Shown piece by piece: positions 33,808 through 42,598 of a stretch of DNA of 64,000 nucleotides. The stretch spans positions 2,356,001 through 2,420,000 of the forward strand of contig OZ248539.1 of NCBI GenBank assembly GCA_965234685.1, in the 5' to 3' direction. Each line of letters starts with the position of its first letter. Within the stretch, counting starts at the first letter, position 1. This DNA is from Fimbriimonas planktonicus. GTDB lineage: Bacteria > Armatimonadota > Fimbriimonadia > Fimbriimonadales > Fimbriimonadaceae. Below the pieces are notes generated by a model. It did not search any database, was not told the DNA's origin, and saw only the letters and a program-made list of their open reading frames with translations. A program made the position numbers and the translations under genes.

Positions 33808-34734
33808 CTACGCCATCACCTCAGCGACCGTGCCACCGAAGACCCAGTAAAGAGACGCCATTCGGACAAAGATGCCGTTTTCGATCTGAGCCGTAATCGC
33901 GCTTTGCTCTCCGTCGGCGGTGAAATCGTCAACCTCAATGCCACGGTTAATGGGTCCGGGGTGCATGACCAAACATTCCGGCGCGGCCCATGCCAGATTG
34001 CGCTGATTGATTTGGTACATCGCGGCATACTCGCCACTGGAGCTGAGCAGGCCTTCTGCCATGCGCTCGCGCTGTAAGCGTAAGCAGATGATCACATCTG
34101 CTCCTTCGATCCCGGCTTCTAAATCGTGATAGACCCTGCCCGGGAGAAGTGAGGAGTTAGGTGGCATCAAAGTACGTGGCCCCACGAAGTTAACGCTTGC
34201 CCCGAGTTTCGAGAGGAGCCAAGCGTTGGACCGTGCCACGCGACTATGCTCGACGTCGCCAACGATCGCGACTTTCAGCCCTTCAATTTTTTCCTTTCGT
34301 TCAAGAATCGTGAGGGCATCGCCGAGGGCTTGGGTCGGATGCTCGTGCATTCCGTCGCCAGCATTGAGGACTGGCCCGGCGAAGAATCGCGCCGCCAGAT
34401 TCGGGGCACCACTCATGCGGTGACGAATGACTAGGCCGTCTAAACGCTCATATCGCAAGGTCAGGATCGTATCTTTCAGGGTCTCGCCCTTACTCATGGA
34501 ACTCGCGCCTGCGGCAAAGTTTGCCGTCTTAAGGCCGAGATAGTGCGCTGCCTGTTCGAAGCTCACCCGAGTTCTCGTGGAGTCTTCAAAAAAGAGCATG
34601 CCAACGACTTTATCGGTGATTTTCGGAACCGGTCGACCTTCGATGATTCGAACTTTGAAGTCGGCAGCGATGGCGAGAAGGGTCTCAATCTGATCAAGAT
34701 CGAGCTCCCGAATCCCCAAAAGGTTGTTACTCAT
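33808..34734 (-). CDS. pyrB: Aspartate carbamoyltransferase catalytic subunit
   Basis: The 308-residue enzyme joins carbamoyl phosphate and aspartate. It has the carbamoyl-phosphate motif EDSTRTRVSFE near residue 51, the HPTQALGD block near 135 and PGPINRG near 266. The size matches the catalytic chain; no regulatory chain gene (pyrI) is present. The ATG overlaps the pyrR stop by four bases, so the genes are coupled. Confidence 0.95.
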   Translation of the reverse strand: MSNNLLGIRELDLDQIETLLAIAADFKVRIIEGRPVPKITDKVVGMLFFEDSTRTRVSFEQAAHYLGLKTANFAAGASSMSKGETLKDTILTLRYERLDGLVIRHRMSGAPNLAARFFAGPVLNAGDGMHEHPTQALGDALTILERKEKIEGLKVAIVGDVEHSRVARSNAWLLSKLGASVNFVGPRTLMPPNSSLLPGRVYHDLEAGIEGADVIICLRLQRERMAEGLLSSSGEYAAMYQINQRNLAWAAPECLVMHPGPINRGIEVDDFTADGEQSAITAQIENGIFVRMASLYWVFGGTVAEVMA

Positions 34735-35258
34735 GACTTTTCTCCCGATTCCAAAACCACAGCGTCTTCGCCGTCAATTTCGTTCACGCGAACGATGATG
34801 TGGTCCGTTCGATTTGTGAAGAACTTTCGTCCGCAGTAATTAGGTTCGATCGGCAGCTCTCGGTGCCCGCGATCCACGAGGACTGCAAGTTGTACGTTTT
34901 CCGGTCTGCCCGCAGTCATCACTGCGTCGAGGGCAGCTCTCGCGGTTCGAGCGGTGAAGATCACCTCGTCCACGAGAATGACTTTCTTTCCGGTGATCTC
35001 AAACGGAATTTCGGTTAGGTCCTCATCCGGCCGCTTGCGATCGTCCCGAAAGCGCCGCGCATCCACTTTTCCACACGGAACGGTTGTGCCTTCGATCTGA
35101 GTGAGGCTGAATGCCAGCCGCTTGGCGATGGGCCAGCCGCGTCGAAGCACTCCGACCACAACCAGATTTTCGGTTCCGTGGTTAGCTTCGATGATTTCGT
35201 GGGCCATTCTTCCGAGGGTTCGGCGAATGTCCTCGGCGTCCATCAAAAGTGCACTCAT
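34731..35258 (-). CDS. pyrR: PyrR bifunctional pyrimidine operon regulator / uracil phosphoribosyltransferase-like
   Basis: The 175-residue protein has the PRPP-binding loop VILVDEVIFTARTARAAL near residue 93 and the N-terminal LMDAEDIRRTL block typical of PyrR. In Firmicutes PyrR binds pyr mRNA and controls attenuation; here it heads a pyrR-pyrB-pyrC operon, which suggests the same role. I found no clear PyrR-binding hairpin in the ~100 bases upstream, which are shared with the divergent PEP-CTERM-like gene. Confidence 0.9.
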   Translation of the reverse strand: MSALLMDAEDIRRTLGRMAHEIIEANHGTENLVVVGVLRRGWPIAKRLAFSLTQIEGTTVPCGKVDARRFRDDRKRPDEDLTEIPFEITGKKVILVDEVIFTARTARAALDAVMTAGRPENVQLAVLVDRGHRELPIEPNYCGRKFFTNRTDHIIVRVNEIDGEDAVVLESGEKS

Positions 35259-35361
35259 GGGTTGGTTTCATTATGCCGACTTCTCTGTCACCCATTTCCG
35301 GTAACGAAGAAAGGTGTCATGCAAACCACAATCGTTGCCACAAACTTGTCGCTGAGGAATT

Positions 35362-35907
35362 ATGAAGCGCATCCTTATTTTTGCTGCCTTGGCTACCGTC
35401 GCCGTTTCGAGCGCGCAAACCCGGAGTTCGTTCTCCACGGTTGAGCTCACCGGCTTGACCGCAACCCAGTCGTCCCCAAAGTCCTTCACGGTTTCGCTCG
35501 CTAGCGGCGCCACCTTGAAGCTCGGCACCAAGACTTACACGATCACCGATGTCGTGGGCTTCTACCAAATCGCCACCACCGGTTCGTTCACTTCCGCTTC
35601 CAGCAAAACCACGCCTTCGGGTTGGGGATTCAAGGGACTCAGCGGCTACAAGCAGGTCACCGGCTGGAGCGACGGCGACCAGAAGCAGGCCGTCAAATCC
35701 AACTCGAGCAAGACGTTTGCGTTCAAGACTCTCACGTCGACAGGCGGCGCAAAGATCTCGAACGGCTTCGAAGTTAAGATCAACGGCAAGTACAACGACT
35801 GCGACACCTTCTACGTGATCAACAAGACCTCTGCTCCAGTGCCAGAGCCAGCTACGTTTGCCGTGATCGGTCTGGGTGGATTGTTCCTTCGACGACGCAA
35901 GAAGTAA
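35362..35907 (+). CDS. Secreted PEP-CTERM-like protein A
   Basis: The 181-residue protein has a signal peptide (ALATVAVSSAQ). The middle is Ser/Thr/Lys-rich with little hydrophobic core except beta-strand-like segments. It ends PVPEPATFAVIGLGGLFLRRRKK: a PEP motif, hydrophobic span and basic tail, the standard form of a PEP-CTERM sorting signal. Such proteins are processed by an exosortase and sent to the surface; none is in the window. It is about half identical to the next gene's product, and a terminator separates the two. Confidence 0.85.
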   Translation: MKRILIFAALATVAVSSAQTRSSFSTVELTGLTATQSSPKSFTVSLASGATLKLGTKTYTITDVVGFYQIATTGSFTSASSKTTPSGWGFKGLSGYKQVTGWSDGDQKQAVKSNSSKTFAFKTLTSTGGAKISNGFEVKINGKYNDCDTFYVINKTSAPVPEPATFAVIGLGGLFLRRRKK

Positions 35908-35940
35908 TCCCAGCTCAAGGGCAATTTTGAATCCTTGACT

Positions 35941-35974
35941 AAGCCCGCTTCATAAATCGAAGCGGGCTTTTTAT
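35941..35974 (+). terminator. Rho-independent terminator
   Basis: An 11-base-pair stem (aagcccgcttc / gaagcgggctt) with a seven-base loop is followed by a T run, between the two PEP-CTERM-like genes. Confidence 0.92.
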
Positions 35975-36069
35975 CCAAATCGCCTCAAGTCACACGAAAG
36001 AGGGAACTAGTAAGTGGGATAGCAAAGCACCACCTTGTCTGGCAACCTAGGCCGAAGGAAACTTCTGTT

Positions 36070-36615
36070 ATGAAACGCATTTTTATTCTTGCTAGCATCG
36101 CCACGGTTGCAGCAGCGAACGCCCAAACGGCGTCGTCGTTCAACTTGGCTTCTTTTAACGGACTGACCGTTACGGAATCCAACCCGCTCAAATTCTCGGT
36201 CTCCTTGGCAAGTGGCTCCACCATCACCCTTGGCGGATCCACCTACACCATCGTGGACATCTTTGGCGTCTACAAGCGCGCATCCGTTGGTGGCTACACC
36301 AGTGCGGCGAGCAAGACGGCTCCTTGGTCTTGGAACTACGACGGCATCAGTGGTCCAAAGGACTTGGTTGGCTGGGACGACAACGACAAGGGCAACTCCT
36401 TGAGCGGTGGAGAAACTCTTAACTTCGAGTTCAAGAACCTCACCACCACCACCGGAACGGTTTCGGACTACGGCTTCCACGTTCGAATCAACGGTTCGTA
36501 CAAGGGCAGCAACACCTTCTACGCTTACAGCAAGAGCTCGGCCCCAGTGCCAGAGCCAGCCACCCTTGCCGTTCTCGGCCTCGGCGGTCTGTTCCTTCGA
36601 CGACGCAAGAAGTAA
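36070..36615 (+). CDS. Secreted PEP-CTERM-like protein B
   Basis: This 181-residue paralogue of the preceding gene has the same length, signal peptide style (ATVAAANAQ), internal pattern (VSLASGSTITLGGSTYTI) and C-terminus PVPEPATLAVLGLGGLFLRRRKK. The strong likeness, including parts of the leader (CTTGTC and GAGGAA- or AAGGAA-type sites), indicates tandem duplication. Each has its own leader, so they may be expressed independently. The matrix or surface role is inferred from the sorting signal. Confidence 0.85.
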   Translation: MKRIFILASIATVAAANAQTASSFNLASFNGLTVTESNPLKFSVSLASGSTITLGGSTYTIVDIFGVYKRASVGGYTSAASKTAPWSWNYDGISGPKDLVGWDDNDKGNSLSGGETLNFEFKNLTTTTGTVSDYGFHVRINGSYKGSNTFYAYSKSSAPVPEPATLAVLGLGGLFLRRRKK

Positions 36616-36618
36616 GAA

Positions 36619-37797
36619 TCACGCTCTCTGAGCAGGTTCAACTTCAAGTTCTAGAACCGATAAGGGCAGGTGCAACGGAAAATCGTTCCGTTGTTCCTGT
36701 CCCGATTCCGATCTGTTCGAAAGCACCGGCCGCTCGAACAAAAGATAGAAAGCCCAGCTTCCGATCAACACCACCGGTAGCCACTGGACTAAGATCCCTA
36801 ACTTTCCTGCCGCATCGTATCCCGTACCGTTCAGCACATAGAATCCGACCTGCTGAATCGGGTGATGCATCAGATACAAGCTGTAGGACATCGCACCGAC
36901 CAGCGCGACCGGACGCCAACCCAAAGCCCGCGCAAGAAAGCTCTCCGGATTTGTGCAAACCGCATAGCTGAGCCCGGATATCACGAGAGCACCGGCAAGA
37001 TCGCGTACCGGCAAAAGCGCGGCCTGATTGATGCTCAACCAAACTCCGACCCCGCCAAGGCTGCCCGCCGCGTAGCCGTAGATGGCTTTCGGCGATTGAG
37101 CGACCGGCGGCCGATAAAGCATCGAAGCACCCACCATTCCAATCGCGAACAGCACGACGTACCAACCGTACAGCTTCAACCACTGCGGACTCGAGAGGGC
37201 GATGAGCACAGGAACGAGGCACGCCATTGCCACTGCTACCACCCGCCCAACCCGTTGCATGACAAGTGCTAGTAACGGAAACACAAGATAGATCTGGCAC
37301 TCGATCGCGATGCTCCAAAGCACCCCGTTGATCTTGTACATCCAATCGGGCCGGACGTTATGTACCAGCGCGACATGCGCCAGCAGGTTCTCGGTCGTAA
37401 CGGGCAGATACAGATCGAATGGCATGCCCGATAACCGCTTGGTCACCGTTTCGCAAACGATCCAACTCAGGGCAAGGCAGCCGTAGTACGCCGGCAAAAG
37501 CCTCCAAGCCCGACGACGAAAGAACTTGCTAGCTGACTTGACCGTGCCGTCGCCGTTGACATATAGCGAAAGCTGAAGGCAGAAGCCGGACAAAACAATG
37601 AACCCGGCGACTGCGAGGTGCCCGTACGCGAATGGCGCAAAGAGACTTCGGATCCAATCGGGAGCCGAGCTCGGCTTGCCGGCCAGAAAACTCGGATCGG
37701 CCATGCTTGCAATGTGGCCAAACAGAACATAGAGGGCTAAAAGCCCGCGCATGCCCTCTAGGGCAGGCAGCCGATCGGTCACCGGAAGCCCGCGCAT
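36619..37797 (-). CDS. Acyltransferase family 3 integral membrane protein (OafA-like)
   Basis: The 392-residue inner-membrane protein has about ten hydrophobic segments. The first contains LPALEGMRGLLALYVLFGH with the catalytic-type His of acyltransferase 3, followed by FIVLSGFCL and the FFRRRAWRLLPAYY motif. Members add acyl groups to surface sugars such as O-antigen, exopolysaccharide or peptidoglycan. The gene is convergent with PEP-CTERM-like B, three bases apart. The substrate is unknown. Confidence 0.9.
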   Translation of the reverse strand: MRGLPVTDRLPALEGMRGLLALYVLFGHIASMADPSFLAGKPSSAPDWIRSLFAPFAYGHLAVAGFIVLSGFCLQLSLYVNGDGTVKSASKFFRRRAWRLLPAYYGCLALSWIVCETVTKRLSGMPFDLYLPVTTENLLAHVALVHNVRPDWMYKINGVLWSIAIECQIYLVFPLLALVMQRVGRVVAVAMACLVPVLIALSSPQWLKLYGWYVVLFAIGMVGASMLYRPPVAQSPKAIYGYAAGSLGGVGVWLSINQAALLPVRDLAGALVISGLSYAVCTNPESFLARALGWRPVALVGAMSYSLYLMHHPIQQVGFYVLNGTGYDAAGKLGILVQWLPVVLIGSWAFYLLFERPVLSNRSESGQEQRNDFPLHLPLSVLELEVEPAQRA

Positions 37798-37847
37798 TCA
37801 CTCCATGATAACCAAACCCGCAGAAAACGCGTCAGATGGATTGGCTC

Positions 37848-38744
37848 ATGCGAAGATTTTTGTTTGTCGCTCTCTTTATCTGCAGTCTCACTGCAGCCTT
37901 CGGTCAGGTGTTCGGTCCTGATCCGAAGCGCGTGGATTGGGGCACCATCGATGCGGGTCAAAACTGCAACATTGCAACGAAGTCCTTCACCGAAATCAGC
38001 AGCCCAGACCAACTTGAAGTTCACTACCGAAAGCTCACCGGAATGTCGGTGCCGGCCAGATTCCAGGTCGAGTGGACGCGATACAAAGTCATCGCTTTAA
38101 CCTCAGGTCCAAAGCCTGTAGGCACCGCTCTCTTCGTTCGCGCCGTTGATCGTCAAGTGGATGGAACCACGGTAATCACCGCAGTTGAACGTGGTCCCGT
38201 GCTCAGCCCGAATGCGAGAGTTGCCCAGCAATCCGCTTACAGCCTTATCCGCGTCGAGCGGTCCGCATTCAATATCCGCGTGAACTGGACCCAACTGCAC
38301 AGCCCAAACGGGTTTGCCGGTCAAGTGGATGACTTCACCAACTGGTTCGACCCGAACGCTCCGCGCTACGGGTTCATCTCCCTTAGCTACGGATCACAGT
38401 GCAACATTTCTGATCGCGGATTTTCCGTTGCGAACAGTCAGGAAGAGTACGAGACGTTGCTAGAGCGAATGCTCGGCAGAGGCTCACGAGCCCAGGTTCA
38501 GCAAATTGATTGGAGCCGCTATAAGATCATTGCGGTGGCACTAGGCGAGCGGCCCACAGGCGGCTACAGCCTCAGTGTGGAGACGATCACACGGGCGAAG
38601 ACCGGCCAGACTTTTATCGTCGCACGCGAAACCGCACCGCGATTTGGGCAGCCAGTAACGCAAATGATGACGCGGCCCTTCGTGATCCTACGCGTCGAGA
38701 ACAGCGCGACGAATCTATCGCTCAAATTCCTAACGAGCCTCTAA
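37848..38744 (+). CDS. Secreted protein with two PrcB-like domains
   Basis: The 298-residue protein has a signal peptide (LFICSLTAAFGQ). It has two repeats of about 130 residues, each with WxRYKxIAxxxG, a Gly-rich turn and a FxILRVE or YSLIRVE ending. The second keeps GERPTGGYSLSVETI, the hallmark of the PrcB C-terminal domain of protease-complex subunits. The first is diverged (GPKPVGTALFVRAV). The function may be binding to a protease or peptide. ATG 37848 was preferred to 37836 since it begins the signal peptide directly. Confidence 0.72.
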   Translation: MRRFLFVALFICSLTAAFGQVFGPDPKRVDWGTIDAGQNCNIATKSFTEISSPDQLEVHYRKLTGMSVPARFQVEWTRYKVIALTSGPKPVGTALFVRAVDRQVDGTTVITAVERGPVLSPNARVAQQSAYSLIRVERSAFNIRVNWTQLHSPNGFAGQVDDFTNWFDPNAPRYGFISLSYGSQCNISDRGFSVANSQEEYETLLERMLGRGSRAQVQQIDWSRYKIIAVALGERPTGGYSLSVETITRAKTGQTFIVARETAPRFGQPVTQMMTRPFVILRVENSATNLSLKFLTSL

Positions 38745-39550
38745 AGCAACGCAAAGCCCTGCTTCTGCAACGCAGCAAGCAGGGTGTCCCTTCCGTTGAG
38801 CCCTGGAAGGGTCACTCGCTTGCCGCTGCGCATCGTCCAGGTGACGTCGCCCTTCATCCCTTCCTCAAGATAGAAGTCCGACATTCGGCGGTTGTAGTCA
38901 CTGGGGTCCCAGCCGTCTGGATAGAGGTCTTGGTGAAAAACTTCCGCCTGCTGCATTCGAGGCTTCACCGAGGGCGGTACCGAAGGATCCGGGTAGCCGA
39001 GGCACAGGCCGAACAAGCCGAAAGTACCGTGCGGCAACTGGAGAACTTCGGCGACTCCGGCCGGATCGTTCCTCAAGGAGCCGATGTAACAGCTCCCGAT
39101 CCCGATCGACTCAGCGGCACAAACCAAGCGTTCGGCGGCAAGGGCCGCGTCGATCGCACTCACAAGCAGCATCTCCACTGCCTCTAGCCCTGCGGGAGAT
39201 TCTCCGTGGCTCTTGGCCGAAGCGCTTAGCTTCGTATGATCCGCCAGAAAGGCCAGAAAGATTGCGGCTTCGCGAACCTGACTTTGATTTCCGACAAGTT
39301 TGGCGAGCTTTTCTCGTTGGTCAGGATCATCAACAACGACTGCCGACCATGCCGAGAGATTGCTACTCGTCGCCGCACTCTGCGCTGCGGCAAAAAGCAA
39401 CTCTCGCAGCTCAGGCTCAATCGGCTTGCCGGAATACTTCCGGACCGATCGGTGCGTCAGGAACCGATCTAGCGGATGCGAAGAAGCAGGAGCTTCGGTT
39501 CCATAACGCTTTGGCCATGTTTCTGAGAGATTTTCGTTGAAGATTTCCAT
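38741..39550 (-). CDS. Nitroreductase family NAD(P)H:FMN oxidoreductase
   Basis: The ~269-residue flavin enzyme of the NfsA/Frp type reduces nitro compounds, quinones or flavins. It has RSVRKYSGKPIEPELRELL at its start (FMN site), SAATSSNLSAWS near residue 65, and GIGSCYIGSLR near 153. ATG 39550 was chosen; GTG 39565 is also possible. The stop overlaps the convergent PrcB-like gene by four bases, and the gene is divergent from the pterin dehydratase gene, with only ~20 bases between starts. Confidence 0.88.
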   Translation of the reverse strand: MEIFNENLSETWPKRYGTEAPASSHPLDRFLTHRSVRKYSGKPIEPELRELLFAAAQSAATSSNLSAWSAVVVDDPDQREKLAKLVGNQSQVREAAIFLAFLADHTKLSASAKSHGESPAGLEAVEMLLVSAIDAALAAERLVCAAESIGIGSCYIGSLRNDPAGVAEVLQLPHGTFGLFGLCLGYPDPSVPPSVKPRMQQAEVFHQDLYPDGWDPSDYNRRMSDFYLEEGMKGDVTWTMRSGKRVTLPGLNGRDTLLAALQKQGFALL

Positions 39551-39572
39551 TTCGCGGGTAGACACCTAGTTG

Positions 39573-39854
39573 ATGGCACGAACCAAACTTTCGGACGAGC
39601 AAATCGCCGGTGGTCTCAGCGGACTTCCCGGCTGGAGCTACCAAAACGGTCAGATCACAAAAGAGTACGCCTTCGAGTCCTACGCGACCGGGCTTGCCTT
39701 TGCTTCAACCGTCGGATTTATGGCCGACAAACTCGACCATCACCCGGACCTTTACATTGGCTATCGAAAGGTCCGAGTCAGCCTCAACACGCACGATGTT
39801 GATGGAATCAGCGAACTCGACTTCGAGCTCGCTAGCCGAATTGAACTGCTCTAG
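39573..39854 (+). CDS. Pterin-4a-carbinolamine dehydratase
   Basis: The 93-residue enzyme recycles 4a-hydroxytetrahydrobiopterin, the cofactor product of aromatic amino acid hydroxylases. It has the conserved DHHPDLYIGYRKVRVSLNTH block and WSYQNGQ near the start. ATG 39573 was chosen over TTG 39570. No phenylalanine hydroxylase is in the window, but fumarylacetoacetase at 5722 also belongs to aromatic amino acid breakdown. Confidence 0.92.
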   Translation: MARTKLSDEQIAGGLSGLPGWSYQNGQITKEYAFESYATGLAFASTVGFMADKLDHHPDLYIGYRKVRVSLNTHDVDGISELDFELASRIELL

Positions 39855-40897
39855 TCAGAAATCAGATAGGAAGCAATGACCTCTGCGGTGTCTCGCAAGG
39901 CGTCAATATGCGTTCGCTCGTAGCCGTGGCTTGTGTCGACTCCTGGGCCGATCAACGCGACTTCGGCCCGACCACCGGATCGCCAGTAGGCGCTGCCATC
40001 AGAACCGTAGTACGGATAAATATCGGCCACGAGGTCGATTCCGCGCTGGCTGGCGAGCCCGCGCAGCTTATCGCCGAGATTTCGACTGTATGGGCCGCTA
40101 GAATCCGCAACGCAAAGTGAACAGTGGAATTCGTCGCCTTGGAGCCCCTTTCCAATGCAAGCCATATCTAGGACAACGTATTCGGCAAGATCGTCTGGCA
40201 ACCCGTCCATTCCGCCGTGCCCGACTTCCTCAAAGTTTGAGAACAGCAGCGACGTTCTTTGGCCCGGCGTGATGTCAATCGACTTCACCGCTTGAACTGC
40301 CGCCAACATGCAGGCCACGCAAGCCTTGTCATCAAGGAAGCGCGAGCGAATGAATCCTGAGTCCGAGACTTCCGTTCGCGTATCGAAGTAAACGAAATCT
40401 CCGACTTCGATTCCGAGCAAGCGCGTTTCATCGGCGCGGGTGGTGCGCTCGTCGAGCCGGACTTCAAGCGTGTCAGCGGTTCGCTCCTTCGTTCGGGCAT
40501 CACGATTGACATGAGCAGCTCCGTTTTCGAGAACGATTGAGCCGCGAATCCGTCGCCCCGAACGAGTTGCAATGTAGACGCCCTCACTTTCCACGGTTGG
40601 CCACATGACTCCGCCGATTGCAGCGATTCGGATGCGACCATTTGGCTTGATCTCCGCAACCATCGCCCCAAGCGTGTCGATGTGGGCAGAAAGCGCGCGT
40701 GGACGATTACTTTCGTGCCCCTCTAACTGCGCCACCAAAGCACCCTTTGCCGTTCGCTGGCATGGCACTCCGAGCACGTCCAGCTCTCCCTGCAGGAATC
40801 CAATCGCATAGTCGGTGTCCCCGGTCGGACTCGGCGTGTTGAGCAGGTCTACCAGGGTTCGCTGCAAGTACTCGTTGGAAATTTCAAACACGGACAC
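39851..40897 (-). CDS. M42 family (glutamyl aminopeptidase-like) metallopeptidase
   Basis: The 348-residue di-zinc peptidase has the metal ligands and base in order: H72 and D74 (SAHIDTLG), RFLDDKACVA (bridging Asp), NFEEVGHGG (catalytic and metal Glu), VVLDMA and DTSHGYERTH (final His). Sequence details such as TLGAMV and the KPNGRIRI segment resemble the M42 branch seen in N-acetylglutaminylglutamine operons, but no such partner genes are here. It probably trims N-terminal residues from peptides in the cytosol. Confidence 0.88.
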   Translation of the reverse strand: MSVFEISNEYLQRTLVDLLNTPSPTGDTDYAIGFLQGELDVLGVPCQRTAKGALVAQLEGHESNRPRALSAHIDTLGAMVAEIKPNGRIRIAAIGGVMWPTVESEGVYIATRSGRRIRGSIVLENGAAHVNRDARTKERTADTLEVRLDERTTRADETRLLGIEVGDFVYFDTRTEVSDSGFIRSRFLDDKACVACMLAAVQAVKSIDITPGQRTSLLFSNFEEVGHGGMDGLPDDLAEYVVLDMACIGKGLQGDEFHCSLCVADSSGPYSRNLGDKLRGLASQRGIDLVADIYPYYGSDGSAYWRSGGRAEVALIGPGVDTSHGYERTHIDALRDTAEVIASYLISD

Positions 40898-41041
40898 GTT
40901 GGCGTTTTACCATGCAAAATCCCGGCCCGATTGCAGGATTGCGCTTGCCAAGCTGGAATTTGGTCCCAGAATTACCAGGTCGAGCCAACAGTTTTCTGCG
41001 AAATCACATCAAACAGAGCGATTTATCGGTAGAAAGTACGC

Positions 41042-41968
41042 ATGAACAATATTCTTGGCCTGCATCACATGACCGCAATTTGCGGGGATGCCCAGGAAAA
41101 CATCGACTTTTATGCCGGGCTGCTGGGTTTGCGCCTCATCAAGGTGACGGTGAACTTCGATGACCCAACCGCGTACCACTTCTACTACGGAGATGGCGCT
41201 GGCTCTCCCGGAACGGTCCTTACCTTCTTCCCATATCCGACGGCTCAATCTGGCCGTCAAGGTGCAGGCCAGGTGGTCATCACGTCGCTGAGCATTCCGG
41301 AATCTTCCGTCGCCTACTGGCGCGAGCGGCTCGATGGCCTTGCCGTCGAGAGTGAGGACGGCCATGCGCTCGATTTTGCTGATCCAGATGGCTTACTGCT
41401 CCGCCTAGTGCCGGATCCCAACTACAAACTCGCGGCTCCTTGGGGAAAGAGCGCGGTGCCGGTTGAACACCAGATTGCCGGTATTCACTCCGTAACCCTG
41501 CGCGAGAACGAAGTCGAACGCACAGCGGCGCTGCTCATGAAAGTGCTCGGCTTCGACCATGACCCGGATATCGAGGTTCCCGAGTACGTTTTCTTTACCG
41601 GTGCTCGCGGCCTGGGACAGCGAGTGGATATCTCCACGATCGGATTTGCGTCGGCTCGTCCCGGCAAGGGCACGGTGCATCACATCGCCTTCCGAACTCC
41701 GACCGACGAGACGCAAGCTCAGGTCCGCACCGACCTCATCGGCGTCGGAGCGAGCGTTTCTGAGGTTCGCGATCGGGACTACTTCCACAGCATCTACTTC
41801 CGCGAACCAGGCGGCGTTCTCTTTGAAATCGCAACCGACGGACCCGGCTTTGCTACCGACGAGGACCTAGAATCGCTGGGTACAAGCCTGAAGCTTCCGA
41901 AGATGCACGAACCGAAACGCGCGCAAATTGAAGCAGCTTTGCCAAAAATCACGTATCCAAACGCATGA
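41042..41968 (+). CDS. Ring-cleaving dioxygenase of the MhqO type (glyoxalase/bleomycin-resistance fold)
   Basis: The 308-residue protein is two glyoxalase modules. The first begins LGLHHMTAICGDAQENIDFY with metal ligand His; the second begins IAGIHSVTLRENEVERTA and includes HHIAFRTPTDE and YFREPGGVLFEIATDGPGF (metal Glu). This is the pattern of MhqO/MhqA and related extradiol enzymes that act on hydroquinones. Its stop overlaps the start of an MhqD-like hydrolase (ATGA), supporting a quinone-detoxification role. Confidence 0.88.
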   Translation: MNNILGLHHMTAICGDAQENIDFYAGLLGLRLIKVTVNFDDPTAYHFYYGDGAGSPGTVLTFFPYPTAQSGRQGAGQVVITSLSIPESSVAYWRERLDGLAVESEDGHALDFADPDGLLLRLVPDPNYKLAAPWGKSAVPVEHQIAGIHSVTLRENEVERTAALLMKVLGFDHDPDIEVPEYVFFTGARGLGQRVDISTIGFASARPGKGTVHHIAFRTPTDETQAQVRTDLIGVGASVSEVRDRDYFHSIYFREPGGVLFEIATDGPGFATDEDLESLGTSLKLPKMHEPKRAQIEAALPKITYPNA

Positions 41969-42561
41969 TCCATCAGCACATCGAGGGAAACCCGACCATC
42001 GTAGCGCTTCACGGTACCGGCGGAAACGAGCAGGACTTTCTTGCCTTCACTCAGTCGCTGGTAAGCGGCGTGGGCTTCCTCTCCGTTCGCGGTGAAGAGC
42101 CGGAGAACGGACAGAACCGATGGTTTCGCCGGTTTGCCGAAGGTGTTTTTGACGAAGACAACTTACGATTTCGGGCGGATCAGCTTGCTGGATTCATCCG
42201 AGAAACTTTGCCTACGGAAAAACGAGTTGTGCTCGGTTTTTCGAACGGGGCCAACATGGCCTCCGCCCTCGTGATCCGGCATCCCGATCTGTTCTCGGCC
42301 GCCGTGCTGCTTGCGCCGATGGTTCCATTCTCCGAAGAGCCGATGCCCGAACTCACGGATCTCCCCGTGCTCATGGTGTGCGGAGAACACGACCCGATGG
42401 TTCCGCGAATGAATGCCCAAACGCTGGCGACGCAGTTCGCCACCGCAGGCGCGGATGTACAAGTCCACTGGCACGCCGGGGGACATAGCCCAGACCAAAC
42501 CAGCATCTTCGTTGTTAAGTCGTTCCTTGCCGCGCTCAAGCCGAAACTCGCGGCTGAGTAG
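41965..42561 (+). CDS. Carboxylesterase/phospholipase-like hydrolase of the MhqD type
   Basis: The 198-residue alpha/beta hydrolase has catalytic S93 (GFSNG), D143 (GEHDPMVP) and H174 (GGHS), and the oxyanion region LHGTGGNEQDF. The family includes Bacillus MhqD, co-expressed with MhqO in resistance to methylhydroquinone. The four-base overlap with the dioxygenase gene means coupled expression. Substrate assignment remains inference. Confidence 0.9.
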   Translation: MIHQHIEGNPTIVALHGTGGNEQDFLAFTQSLVSGVGFLSVRGEEPENGQNRWFRRFAEGVFDEDNLRFRADQLAGFIRETLPTEKRVVLGFSNGANMASALVIRHPDLFSAAVLLAPMVPFSEEPMPELTDLPVLMVCGEHDPMVPRMNAQTLATQFATAGADVQVHWHAGGHSPDQTSIFVVKSFLAALKPKLAAE

Positions 42562-42598
42562 CCGAGATTGGCCAGCCATGCCAAAATAGCGATTACCC

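Noticed and set aside
35259..35361. PyrR-binding attenuator ahead of pyrR
   Set aside because: The gap is short and I could not find the anti-antiterminator hairpin with its conserved loop.
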